Shown here piece by piece: positions 37,894 to 50,700 of a DNA stretch of 64,000 nucleotides. The position numbers and the translations under genes are program-made. The stretch lies in assembly GCA_043228905.1 (NCBI GenBank), contig JBHGNT010000005.1, positions 5,146,001-5,210,000 of the forward strand, read 5' to 3'. The notes beneath the pieces are model-generated. The model did no database searches. It had not been told where the DNA came from and saw only the letters and a list, made by a program, of their open reading frames with translations. Within the stretch, counting starts at the first letter, position 1; each line of letters opens with the position of its first letter. The stretch comes from Azolla caroliniana. Taxonomy: Eukaryota > Polypodiophyta.

Positions 37894-40465
37894 CTAGAGT
37901 GAGACCGATGATGAAATTTTTAGGAGTTCGCGTATCACCATTGTAGCATAACACGAAGAGGGCAATGTAAATTCAATCTGTAGTGCAGTTTGAAGAGAAC
38001 TATCCAATTTAGAGTTCTCCTTTTCATCACTCGGACTTTCAGATTGAGTGTCATCCCCTGATTTCTTCTCAACCTTCAGGTTCTTAACTCTGTCCCAATC
38101 AGTCTCAGCCAAAGCTAGTGTCTGATCAGAATATTTCAATATCCTCCTGTATGAATTGACACTCTAATCATATCAATTTAATGCTATCAACAAGAATCAT
38201 CGGATGTCATCACATTCAACTAAATTCCTCTATACATACATCATAAATGAATGGATGCATATATACATATATAGGGTCAATACCAATCAAAGTCTTTTGA
38301 TGTCTGAATGATGCGTCTATAACCCCCTGGTAAATGTAAAAAGGAGAACTCCCTGGAATAGAAACATGCATTAAGACAATTTGTTTTTCAATAGAATCTG
38401 CAACCCATATCTCTCTCTAGCACTTACTTTACATTGTGGGAGGATGCTTTTAAGTCAAGCGAATCCTGTGAAATCAGAGAAAGGATTGGTAAGTATAAAT
38501 CAAAGAAAAGTACAGCAAAAAGAATGTCAAATATGAGATTTTATGCCAGTAGAATCACACTAATAGATTGTAGAATATCAATTTACTGAAATACTGGCTT
38601 ATATAAAAATAATGAGGGAATGAAGAAAATAAGGGAATTCATTGCAGAAAAAAGGAACAGAATTGATAAACAAAAGACTGAAGTAGAAATGAAGAAAATT
38701 CAGGAATTCATAGTCGAAAGAAGGAATGGACTTGACAAACCAAAATTTGAACACATGTGAATGCAGAGACAGATATATCCTGCACATGAGGAAGCCTGCA
38801 ATTGTCCTACAGCATCAACCTCACCCATCCTCATGCATCTATAATATGTATAAAATCCATATAGTTCAATCAATTTTGTCTAGCTTCAGACAACTTCTCC
38901 ATACTTTTTCATCATGTTTAATCCCCAGCATAATATGAAATAGATGCATTATCCAATATGAACATTTGAATTTGCTTAAAAGCATAATTTATTCTCTTAC
39001 CACAAAACTCTGAAATAATAAATACCTTCTTAGCAAGATCAACAAAAACGTCAGCCACCTCATTATTTGGAAGCAAAGTTCTTGCTCTGTTGCATTAAAA
39101 GTACATATAAAAACGTCAGCTAATAAAAGATTGCATGAAATGACAAAAGACTAACTACAGAAGATGGAAACATTACAAGACATAACAATCTATGTCCACT
39201 ATTATTCTCTTACATAGTTTGATTGAGCAATGATTCATTTCAAGGACTTTCCTAGTCTAGCTTTCATAACTTCTGACATCAATTGATAATCACATGCATT
39301 CATACAAGGGTTAAATTAAAGTTAGCCATGCCACACAATCTGAAGGTTGCTCTTTTTTGTTTATGTGTACAAATCCCCTGAATCATATTTTGAAGCATGC
39401 ATTTCCTTGTATCACAACATTTCTCATCATATCAACTACTTTGTGTGGCTCCATCATGAATGGGTGATTGGCGCATGTGCTGTGGGTAAAGGCGTTTGTG
39501 GTTGCAAAATGCAATGACTTTGACAACCCTTCTGTGACTTCCTGAACAGATTTAGAAGGATCTTAATCAAGCATGTCATTGTACACTCTACAACTACAGA
39601 GAGAAAGAAAGAAGAACATATTAGCTTCTTTTAAGATGCCAGAATGGCCTATAAGACCAAAAAACTGATTACATCTCCCTCTCATTTCATAAAAAACAAT
39701 ACAACGGAAAACAGTGGTCTTCATATTCCACTCCCTGATGACACAATAGCAAATTCTTTCCTTACGAGGTATTTGTGCATATCTGCCAACCTCCATCTCC
39801 AAGTTATGTAAATAATTTGGCAGTTGTCCTGTCCCAATACGCAATTCATGGGATAGATGTATGTCCATATAAGAGGGGCCTGATGATGAATCCATACTCC
39901 GATGTGTAAAAAGTGTCTTATAACGGGCCATCTTCCTACCATGAGATGTATGACTGATCCATGTTATTTGTTTTCCAAGTTGATAATATCCATTCAAACC
40001 ACTCTATTCTTTACGCTTATGGAACAGAGATAATGCATTTATGCTTATCCCATTTGACATGAACCATTGTTATGTTTCAGCATACCAGCAATGAATATCT
40101 CCATTTTCAACAAGTTATTTTGATGACATAAGGGCCAATCTTGAGTACCTTTGTTTAGGGAGCTCTCAAGGCCATTGGATATTGGTCACTGATCTGAATA
40201 ATGCCTCAATGATTGCTGGGGTCACTCCCATCTCTGTCTGGGTATTACCATGGGGCACTGATGCTTTGCTCCTTATCATGCAAGGCAAATCATTGAGACT
40301 AAAGGTCTCTCTAACCTTTCTAGTTATTTGCCTTGTTAAGATTCAGTCCCTAGGTTTCTATTCCATAGAGAAGAGTTTGTGTGACAAGTGTATCAAATAG
40401 CCACAATTTACTTCGTGAATCTTGGAATTGCAAATGTGCACATTATCATTCAAGATCACCAAGGG

Positions 40466-40517
<52 letters not shown>

Positions 40518-41700
40518 TAGATAGATAGATATATTAACGTCTTTTAAGAGGCCAAAATGGCCTATAAGTCCAAATAAGAGATTACATCTTGAGTGTTGTC
40601 TCGTCTTTGAGAACAAATCAAAATAAAATAAATACTACACAATAAATATAAAAGTAAATAAGATGAAAAGAGAAGAAATGAGGGAATCTGGTTTTTGGCA
40701 CATGTGAGATTCTCAAGTTAGGTATATTGTAGCTTTTGTCTTCGAAAGATCTCTAGCATAGGTCAATCCAGCATGGAAATGTCTCCGAAGCAAGGGAAGC
40801 ACCTACGATGGCGGGAGATAATGGCTTTTATTTGTCGATGACAAGGGTGTTGAGGTCGTGGTCCATGGGGGTGGGGCCTACGTGCACGACAAATTGCTAT
40901 TGCCCGATCAATTGTAACCCCTTTGTATGTCCTGGTCTGGAGCCCATTTGTGTATCCCGTGATGGACTTATAGGAGTAGTAGGAGTGATGGGGCTAAAGA
41001 AAGTTGTGATTGTTCTTTGTGGATGAGCTTGTGTGGTTGTATTCTTCAACAACTTTTCCCAATGTCTCTTGAGCTCTAGCAAGAAAAGTCCTAGGCATCA
41101 TTGGTCCTCATATTCCATTACTTTGCGTAGTGGGCCAAAGCCTTGTTTAAAGAGGCAATGGTATCTCCCTCTGATTTCATAAAAGACACTACAATGACAA
41201 ACATAGTGTTCCTCAGATTCCACTCCTTAATGACACAATTGGCAAATTCTCTCTTCTAGAGGTAGTCGTGTATACCTGCCTACCTCAATCTATATCTAAT
41301 GTGATGAAGTTCTTAGCTGCCCTATCACACTACGCAATGCATAGGATAGATGTATGTCCATATAAGGTGGCCTGATGATGAATCCATCCTCCAATGTGTT
41401 GAGAATCAAGCTCAACTTGGTCTAGTGTGTGAACTCACCTTGAGAGTGAATAGACACTCCAACAGTCAAGAGTCAACATTATGTCACCAATTTGTATTCA
41501 AGCATTTAGTATGAGTCATAGAATCATATTCTATGACACATAACTTATGAGCTTTCACATTCCCCATACTCCATGAGTCTTGTAGTTAATGAAGAGAGAG
41601 GGTGACTATATAAAGCACCCTCCTCCCACCTTGTATTTAGTTGAGTCTTTCTCCTTTGTTAATATACTCTTACCTTGCGTATTCTCTGTGTCTTATTCCT

Positions 41701-41743
<43 letters not shown>

Positions 41744-44700
41744 CACACACATAACTCATATCTCTTCCGCTTCACAAGAATCCATCTCTTGATTCTTTAC
41801 ACAATGTATGTAAGAAGTGCGTCTTATAGTGGGACATCTTTGTACCAAGTGGTATTTTGGGGCTGATCCATGTTATCTTGTTTTCCAAGTTAATAATATC
41901 AGTCCAGATCACTCTATTCTTTTCCACTTTGGTCATATTTAGGTGGGGACAATCCAAGCTATATATTGGAACGACGGTAGCGCATTTATACTCATGCCAA
42001 AATGTCTTATTAATGTCTTATAAGAGGCCAAAATGACCTATAAGACCAAACAACCGATTAAATCTTAAGTGTTGTCTTTTTTTTGAGAACCCAAAGCACC
42101 ATTGATCCTCATATTCCATTACCTTGCGAACTAGGCTAAAGCCTTGTTTAAAGAGGCAGTGATATCTCCCTCTTATTTGATAAAAAACATTACAATGACA
42201 AACATAATGTTCTTCATATTCCAATAATTGATGACACAATTGGCAAATTCTTTCTTATAGTAGTATTCACGCCTACTTCAATCTCTAACTGGTGTGATGC
42301 AGTTCGCAGCTGCCCTATCACACTGCACAGTGCATGGGTAGATAATGTCCATATAAGATGGTCTCGTGATGAATCCATCCTCCGATGAGTGTGAAAAGTG
42401 TCTCTTACTCTGGGCATCTTCCTACCAAGTGATATTTTGGGGCTCGTCCATGTTATCTTGTTTTCGAAGTTAATAATATCAGTTTAGATCACTCTAATTC
42501 TTTTCCACTTTGATCATGTTTAAATGGGGACACCCTAAGCTATATTAAAACGGGGGTCGTGCATTAACGCTTATGCCATGTGAGTGACTAGAACCATTGT
42601 TGCATTTCAACATACCAACAATGAATGTCTCCATGTTCAGCAAGTTGTTTTGATGACAAAAGTACCAACCTTCAATACCTTCTGTTAGAGAGCTCCCACA
42701 ACCGTTGGATACAAGTCATAGATCAGAATAATGCCTCAATGATTATTGGGGCTGCTCCCATCTCTGCCCAGATCATATCATGGGGCCTTGATGTTTTGCT
42801 CTTTATCATGCGGAAAACCATTGAAACTAAAGGTTTCTGTATATCTTTCCAATTATTTTCCTTGTTAAGACTTAGCCCCCATGTTTCTACTCAATATATA
42901 AGAGTTGCTTTGACACATATATCAAATAAACACAGTTTAGTTTATAGTTCTTGGAACTGCAAATGTGTGCATTGTCTTTCGAGTGCACCACGGATGGCAT
43001 ATCCACCAGAAAGTCAGGCACAAGCATTTTCAGGCTGTGCTTCTGAAGACGCATAAATAATCCACACAGGCTTAGGAGCACATAAGATTTCTAAAATGTT
43101 CAAATAGAAATAGCATTTGACTTCAATAAACATGTATGCATTTTGGCAGAAATTTACCCAGGTAATGGTAGTACCACATCACTGATGTTAAACTTTGCAG
43201 ATGCCACATCCTCAGCTGTTGCATGCTGTTTCAACGTAAAAACTCAAAAAAAATTAGCACCATGAGTCTTACAGTTGTAATGAAAAAAAAACACAAATAA
43301 TATTGTGACTAAATGACAGTATATGCATCATAATAACAATGGCCAACCAGAAAACCTTTTGTATGACATGACATGTGCACACAAAATTTGTCTCTTAAGA
43401 GAAGCACAGCGCGAATCATAATAAAAAAACATGGGCTGCATGTTATGAATATTACAAGACGCCATGCACCAGTACGTACTCTAAACAATGGCACTAAGTC
43501 CAACACAATAACATAGCCAACCACAAAACCTTTCATATGGCATGACATATGCACACAAAATGTGCATGTAAAAGCATGTGCTAATCATAACAAAAAACAT
43601 GACTGCATGTTATGAACATTACAAGATGCCATTCATGTTATAAATTTTACAAGATGCCATGCATTTCCAGCATAAATTAATATTTTTTTTTAACCATATA
43701 ATCCTCAAATTTCTTATGGTGCAAGAACTTCAGATACTTGAATTGCAGAGGCAGGACACCTAAGAGATCCTTTCAAGTCTGCAGTAAGTAAGAAACTATC
43801 ACTAAAAGCCACATGACTTGTGCCCAAAACTATGGGAAGAAACAAAAACTGAGGCAATTAGGTGAGGGCATGTCAATTTCAACTGCATTACCCCCGAAGC
43901 ATAGCTACACTAAAAGTAATATTTTACCTTAACTTTCTGAAGGAAATCCATCGCAACAACAACACTGCTGTCATCCCCTTCGCCGTCAATTACCTCAGCA
44001 ATATCACTCTCTTCCTCTTGCAAAGCTTCAGTTTTCTGCTGTGCTGTACCATTTGCATCATTTTCATCATCTTTACAAAGTACTAAATCTCCTTCAACTA
44101 CTTTATCAACCCCTGAAACCAAAGATAAAGCAAAATTAAGAGAAATGATTTCTATTAGAAATATTGAGAATCGAGTAGATAGGTATATAGAGTTACAACT
44201 GCAGAGATGGATATATGAAAACAGAATTTCTATTACATATGAGAGTAGTTCAAAATGGTAGTTTTCCCATGCGCTCACACCTTAGAGCTTAGATAGGATA
44301 TGGACCGGCTCACTACAAAATTAGTGGGGACTGATGATCAATCTGACCACTGTGTGAGAAAAGTGACTTATAATCTATGTTTGGTCTTAGTATAAATGTG
44401 CAAGTCAGTTGACAGTAGTGGAGATATTCCTTTTCTGTCAACTGACTTGTCATTTAATATGACCCAACTCCCTAGGTACAGGCTAGTGCTAGATAATACT
44501 TATCTTGAAGTCAATGACGCATACTTCAAGACTAAGTACATCGTAACTTGCCCACAAAATATTCTAGCTGACTTGATTAGCCAATCCTTTTATCTATTTC
44601 TCTCTTTCCTAAATATGTTGTGTCCTACGCATCTACGGTTTCCTAGATTAACACCTTATCGACCCATATGGTCGAGTTGCACACTAGCCGCTCCTCATTT

Positions 44701-47700
44701 GGGGCGCTATCACAAAATGTGCACTCTAAGAGCACATATGGGGATAGATTTACAACTTGGGGCTGATCATTGATTATATCTAACACGCCCCCTCAATGAT
44801 CAACCCATTGAGTTCACTTGGAATTGGGCCAACACCTAGTCGTCGAAGGTGTTGTTGCAACTGTTCTGCTCCAAGCGCCTTTGTGAAGATATCTGCAGCA
44901 TTTTCTGATGTTGGACAGTACTCAAGCTCCACAATCTCATCATTTATTAGCTCCCGCACATAGTGATACTGAATCTCTATGTGTTTAGTACGTGCATGAA
45001 ATACGGGGTTCTTGGCAATGGCCATACAACTCTGATTGTCACACCTCAATACCGTTGCCGTCCTTATTGGGACTGCCACATCCATAAGGATTCTTCTTAG
45101 CCAAACTACCTCGCATGCCGCTATGCATGCTGCTTTGTATTCTGCCTCCGTTGAAGATAGTGCCACTGTTGGTTGTTTTTTACTACTCCATGAAACAGCT
45201 CCAGATCCTATTGAAAAACAATATCCAGAAACTGATTTTCTGGAATCACTATCTCCAGCCCAATCGGAGTCGCAATATCCACTAAGTTGGTCAATTGTTG
45301 GCTTGTAGAAGATTCCATAATTTAAAGTACCCACAATGTACTTTAATACACGTAGAGCAGCTTTCCAATGAGTCTCCTTCGGCTTGTTGCTGAATCGACT
45401 CACCACATTGACTGCAAAACAAATATCCGGCCTAGTGTTGCATAGGAAAATTAGACTTCCTACTAGTTGTCTATACTTCCTTATGTCAACCATTGGTGAT
45501 GAGTCTTCTTGGGATAGCTTGCAGTTTGACTCCATTGGAGTCGACTTCGACTTGCTGTCCATCATCCCGAAGGTCTTCAAGATCTCTGTTGCATACTTTC
45601 TTTGTGACATGAAGATGCCGACCGAGGTTTGCCAAACCTCAATTCCAAGGAAGTAGTGTAGAATCCCCAAGTCTGTCATTTCAAACTCAGTTTTCAAACA
45701 CTCTTGTGTTTGGCCAATGCACTCTTCATGGTCACCAGTAAGTACTAGATCATCCACGTAAATGATAATGATGACTTGTTTCCCGTCCTTCATTTTGACA
45801 TACATACTTGCATCCGAAGCACATTGCTTAAAGTCGATTGATCGTAAGAAGCTGTCTATCCTCTTGTTCCAAGCTCTTGGTGCTTGCTTTAGACCATATA
45901 GTGCCTTCTTCAGCTTGCAAACTTTGTTTTCTGAATTCGGTATCTCAAACCCCGGTGGTTGTGTCACATATACCTCCTCCTTGAGATGCCCATTCAGAAA
46001 TGCTGATTTGACATCCATTTGATAAATCGGCCATCCTCTTGAAGCAGCCAACGCTATGACCATTCGAATTGTTGTCATGCGAGCTGTCGGGGCAAATGTT
46101 TCTTGTACATCGAACCCTTCAATTTGGGAGTATCCTTGCGCTACTAGCCTGGCCTTGAATTTCTCCAAAGAGCCATCAGCTTTATACTTTACTTTCCATA
46201 CCCACTTCGTGCCTATCACCTTCTTCTTTGTTGGCCTCTCTACCAACTCCCATGTGTCATTTTTCATGATGCTATCATATTCTGATATCATCGCCTCTTT
46301 CCACTTCGGGTCGGCCATAGCTTCCTCCACCGAGGTCGGCTCACTCACTGAGCCTATGATGTCCACCATCAGAGCCATGTTGACAATGTGGTCAGAGGTT
46401 CTTCCTTGCTCCTGTATTCTTCTTGATCTTCGTAATCCATCAGTTGAAGTTTCAGGAAACTCAACTTTAGGAGTATGATCATTGAAGAGTTGTTGAGCCC
46501 ACTTAGGTATTTTCTTTACATGTGGGACTGGCATAGGCTGAACTAGTGAACCATTACCATCAGATGGTTCAGCTTCCTTTTTTGGATAATGGGTCGGGAT
46601 TGGGTAAAATACTTCTTCAGTTGATGAGATAACTTGAGAATCGTTGTTCTCAGCTAGCTGTGGTTGTTCCTCATCGAACACCACATCGCGGCTTGTCAAT
46701 ATCTTTCTTGCCTCTGGATCGTAGAGTCGATAGGCCTTTGACTCTTCACTATATCCGAGAAAGATACACTTTTTGCTTTTAGCATCCAACTTCTTTCTGC
46801 TCACATCTGGAATATGTGCGTAGCACATACACCCAAAGGTTCTGAAGTGCAGCACTGAAGGTTTCTTGCCTGAATAAGCTTCTTGGGGTGTTTTCCCTTG
46901 AAGTGCCTTCGTGTAGCTCCGATTGAGGATGTAAACTGCTGTGTTCACTGCTTCAGCCCAGAATGGGTCGGGCAGCGCTTGTGCCTTCAACATACACCTA
47001 GCCATCTCGACAACTGTTCGATTTCGACGTTCGACAACGCCATTTTGTTGTGGGGTGTAGGCAGTTGTAAGTTGGCGCTTAATTCCATGCTCTTTGCAAT
47101 ACTCACAGAATTCTATTGATAAGAATTCTCCACCTCGATCAGAGCGTAGCTCCTTCACTAACTTTCCAGACTCTCGCTCGACAAACTTATGCCATCTTTT
47201 GAAGATTTTAAAAGCTTCAGCCTTCTCCCGAAGGAAGTAAACCCACATCTTTCTGCTGAAGTCGTCGACTATTAGCATATAGTAGAGAGATCCACCCATT
47301 GCAGGAGTCACCATTTTTCCAGAGAGGTCAATGTGTATTAGCTGTAGAGGAGTCTTTGCCCGATTTTGACTCTCTTTTGGAATGGCTGATCTTTGATGCT
47401 TGCCCATCATACAAGCATCACAAACATGACTTAAGTCAGATAGGGTTGGCAACCCAACTACCATATTCGACTTCTTCATCTCCTTCAACACAGCAACGTT
47501 GAGATGCCCAAATCTCTCATGCCATTGCTTTGTGTTGGTACTTGTGCCGTGGTCAGTAGAAATGGTAAACGCGCTCAGCTCATAGAGATTGTTGCGCCTC
47601 ACCCCTATTCCTACAACCTTGCCAGCAGAATCTGTTATTTCTGCACCCGACTTCTTGAATCGAACATCAAGACCCTTGTCAGTCAGTGCAGAAATGGACA

Positions 47701-50700
47701 GTAGATTCTTCTTCAGATCTGGCACGTACAACACTTGAGAGAGATGCTTTGTCCCACCGGTCGTTGCTTTGAGGGAGACGGTTCCGGTTCCTTTGGCCGG
47801 ACATCGAGCATTGTTTCCGACCACAACATTGATGGGCTCTTGTAGAGGTGTCCAAGAACTGTACCAGTCACGATTACTGGTCATATGTCGGGATGCTCCA
47901 CTATCGAGAATCCAAGACTCATCAACAACTTGAGTGTCAACTGAAGAACACACTTCTTCAGTTGCGACCCATAACTCTAGTTCATCTACGACATTGTTAG
48001 CGGACTCGGGCTCTCTCCAAGAAGTCTTATTAGAACCATTCTTCTCATCCGCCATCTTCTTTCGACAATCCTTGATTGTGTGACCCTTCTTGTCACAGTA
48101 GAAACACGATCCATTGAACTTCTTCTTCTTCGGTATCCTATTCGCATTGTTTGAATTGGATGCCCCTTCACCCTTAGTCCTAGAGACAAATGCTGAATCT
48201 TCCCTTTCTTCTCTTGTCTTCAGCCGAAGCTCCTCTTCAAGCAGCATTGCACTTAGTTCATCAAATTTTAAAGGAGTGGGTCGAACCTGAGTGTTCAATG
48301 CTGTCACAATGCCATCATACTTGAAAGGAAGTACTCGAATGCACCGACGAGCCATATCCTCTTGAGAGACGACTACTCCAACAGCCGCCAGCTGATCTTG
48401 AAGATCCTTAATCCTTTTTACAAAGGATTCTACTTTCTCTCCATCAGCGAGCTTCTCTGCAGCAAGCTGATTTTCGAGGTTTTGTATCCTTGTATAGTTT
48501 CTGGTCTCATACTGGCTGGCCAATATGCTCCAAGCTTCATGTGCCCTAGTTGTATGTTGCACTAGTGTTAGTACAGAGTCACATACACCAGTGACTATGG
48601 TACATAGCGCATCAGCATTCCTTCTCTTCCAGGCTCGAAGTAGATCAGCATTTGGAGGAATTGATGTGGTAGGGTGTGCAGGGTCAAAGGTTGCCATGGG
48701 CTCAGGGTCTCCCCCTGTGGGTCCCATGATTGTTTCCAACAACTCGTAGGAATCCAAAATGGCAGACATTTTGAACTTCCATAGAGTGTAGTTGGTTCCA
48801 TCTAGCTTTCCATCAGACAATGGAGGTGGGCGAATGCGCAATGGAGCAGCTGCAACATTCGTGGACAAGGCCATTGATACTCTGTCTCTCTGTCTCTCTC
48901 TCTCTATTTCTCTCTATTGCTAGACAGCAACTACCCGTATATACCTAATCTAGATCAACCTCTTCGCTCTGATACCATATTAGAAATATTGAGAATCGAG
49001 TAGATAGGTATATAGAGTTACAACTGCAGAGATGGATATATGAAAACAGAATTTCTATTACATATGAGAGTAGTTCAAAATGGTAGTTTTCCCATGCGCT
49101 CACACCTTAGAGCTTAGATAGGATATGGACCGGCTCACTACAAAATTAGTGGGGACTGATGATCAATCTGACCACTGTGTGAGAAAAGTGACTTATAATC
49201 TATGTTTGGTCTTAGTATAAATGTGCAAGTCAGTTGACAGTAGTGGAGATATTCCTTTTCTGTCAACTGACTTGTCATTTAATATGACCCAACTCCCTAG
49301 GTACAGGCTAGTGCTAGATAATACTTATCTTGAAGTCAATGACGCATACTTCAAGACTAAGTACATCGTAACTTGCCCACAAAATATTCATACGAAACAA
49401 AAAATTTATTACAGAAGAGTTATTTTGGAAGTCAAATCCAGTGTATGTCAGAACTCAAGCAAAATATAGGTGAAAAATATGACTTCTCTATAATGTCTTC
49501 CATAATACTCACTTCTGGAAAGTCAAATGTGTACAATGGTGTATACAACAAATACAACAGGAACAGAAACTACAATCAAATTTTGTGACTCTGATGGTGA
49601 AAAAGTCTGCAGATTAGACCACAATTATATGATTAAAACATTATTGGCTATAATCCACAATTGACATTCCCTGTTAGATAGTTTATTGTGGCTAAGTGGA
49701 CATTTGTAATACAACATTTCTCTTTTATTCCACAACTTACTAAGTTTGAGGTACTTTCTTTTAATGCTAATTGAAGTTGAAAATATTCTTTCTTCTGAAT
49801 CATTTTATTCTGTCAGGGTAACAAATACAGTACACAAGCTGGCATGTTTAAGTTTATTGACCAACGTATGGCAGGTATAGCCTTTCCACCAATTGAAAAT
49901 AGTGCATTCATGAAAGGGTACCACATATAAAATATCATGTAATTTGTTCTGACAAGTGGATTCATTTCAAGGATGTATCTTTCTGAGGTCACATCCATGT
50001 CACATGACAATAGGCTTCAGTAGAAGCTAATCTGTCATGCTTGAGATATGTATCTAGCATTCATAAGTATAAACCTAAGGCTCTACCACTCATTTATTAC
50101 TTTGATGCACACTTTAGAAACAATATTCCACAGAACTATCCAAGCTGAGATTTATTAGAATCTTTTCTTTAGGTGGGTACTATTCAGTAGATTCCATATC
50201 CAGGTATAACCCAAACCAAATGGGTTTCATTTATAAGTGCACTTTATGGAAATTTTACACTTCCAAATCAAGATATAGCCTCAACACATTAGGTCTGATT
50301 TAAGTATAGGTAACTTGTCATCATTATGCCATGACTCCATGGGAAGATTGTAGCTTAATATAAACATGTTTGTGATGCTTTATTGTAGCTTCTTTTCATA
50401 TAGTTTCTGTGTTTATACATACAAAGAGAAGTATTGTGGAATTTTGCTGAAGGAGTTCAACTACTTTTGCATCAAGATAAAACTGAAAATTACTGACAAT
50501 ATACATTGTAGTTATTCCCAAAAGAATGATTGGCATAAAACGGAGTCATGGCACAAAAATAAGCATTCCAGATGTGGAAAAGGCAATTGTAGAGAATTAT
50601 GCAAAATTATCACTAGAACATCATTGCAATTATCATTATAATAGTTTCTATTATATCATTATAACATCGATTAATCATAATTAGAACATCCTATTGTCCC

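Larger units (their letters stand above)
44153..49389 (-). mobile_element. Young Ty1/copia retrotransposon in PUS7 intron 13, 5' LTR truncated
   Basis: A 3' LTR of 633 bp (44153-44785) and a truncated 5' LTR of 412 bp (48978-49389) bracket one intact polyprotein frame. The shared 412 bp are identical base for base by eye, so insertion was very recent. The primer-binding site at 48966-48977 reads TGGTATCAGAGC on the minus strand, complementary to initiator methionine tRNA. The polypurine tract (TTGAGGGGGCG on the minus strand, 44786-44796) abuts the 3' LTR. The missing ~221 bp are the outer U3 end of the 5' LTR, so no target duplication can be seen. The element is in the same orientation as PUS7. 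Confidence 0.95.

Noticed and set aside
42887-43081. Minus-strand open frame between PUS7 exons 15 and 16 as an extra PUS7 exon
   Set aside because: Exons 15 and 16 join in phase without it and it has no similarity to the family.
45036-48749. Many open frames on the plus strand opposite the copia polyprotein
   Set aside because: They are shadows of the strongly biased polyprotein frame and match no family.
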